Virus record (IMG/VR): IMGVR_UViG_3300033153_001990
Location: 2,346 to 44,636 of that record
Strand: one strand, 5' to 3'
From: a virus
DNA length: 42,291 nt
Shown here: positions 42,203 to 42,291 of the stretch, in pieces
Layout: every line of letters begins with the position of its first letter
Numbering within the stretch: the stretch's first letter is position 1
Made by a program: the position numbers and the translations under genes
Notes under the pieces: generated by a model
Seen by the model: the letters and a program-made list of their open reading frames with translations, nothing else
Database searches by the model: none
Told to the model about the DNA's origin: nothing

Positions 42203-42291
42203 ATGTTTAACCATATTACCTACATTATCATAATGATTATTGTTCTAATGACAGGATGTAAGGGGGCTAATTGCCAGTTGGTTACTGGTAC
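42203..42291 (+). CDS. Small lipoprotein, C-terminus cut by window edge
   Basis: The N-terminus MFNHITYIIIMIIVLMTGC is a typical lipoprotein signal: a hydrophobic core of about 12 residues and a lipobox ending M-T-G-C, with Cys19 as the lipid site. The next residues, KGANCQLVTG, run off the window. The ATG has AAAGGATTGCC upstream. It follows the P-loop region by about 30 bases. Phage-encoded lipoproteins often block superinfection, but this is only a possibility here. Confidence 0.68.
   Translation, partial: MFNHITYIIIMIIVLMTGCKGANCQLVTG

Noticed and set aside
1-42291. tRNA genes or insertion sequences
   Set aside because: I saw no cloverleaf-like stem set and no transposase or terminal repeats. 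A full tRNA search was not possible by eye.

Overview
The window is a piece of a tailed double-stranded DNA bacteriophage (or prophage) genome. It carries a large terminase, portal, protease-scaffold, major capsid, head-tail connector candidates, tail tube candidate and tape measure. Ribosome binding sites are AAGGAG-like and two early promoters match the sigma-70 consensus, so the host is a bacterium with ordinary signals. I cannot name the host. No tail sheath gene is visible, so a siphovirus-type tail is more likely, but this is not proven. About 40 kb of head and tail genes with the tape measure still cut off implies a fairly large genome.

Layout. From about 39.8 kb down to 1, all genes lie on the minus strand and are the virion (late) genes. 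In transcription order they are: a 54-aa protein, a sigma factor, a probable small terminase, GDP-mannose 4,6-dehydratase, an HNH nuclease, a 104-aa protein, an ERCC4-type nuclease, a ClpP-like protease and the large terminase. Next come the portal, a protease-scaffold fusion with a nested scaffold start, a decoration-like protein and the major capsid protein, followed by a terminator. Then comes about 17 kb of very large beta-rich fibre or adhesin proteins, then connector-like genes, the tail tube candidate, three tail genes, a possible tiny membrane peptide, and the tape measure running off the left edge. From 39.8 kb rightward a divergent plus-strand region holds small, probably early, genes with duplicated promoters, hairpins and direct repeats. 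It includes an HTH protein, several proteins under 80 aa, a 28-aa membrane peptide, a frameshifted P-loop gene and the start of a lipoprotein.

How it works together. The octamer TGTGTATA (minus strand) or a close variant lies 24 to 68 bases upstream of the first gene of nine consecutive minus-strand transcription units and has no matching -35 box. The window also encodes a small sigma-70 region 2 protein at the head of the first unit. I propose that this is a phage late promoter read by the phage's own sigma factor, functionally comparable to T4 gp55. One unit (about 14.2-18.5 kb) is clearly richer in G+C than its neighbours and sits exactly between two promoter motifs, which suggests an acquired adhesin cassette. 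The main open points are whether the promoter motif is phage- or host-read, what the 17 kb fibre block builds, and whether the P-loop gene is broken or recoded.
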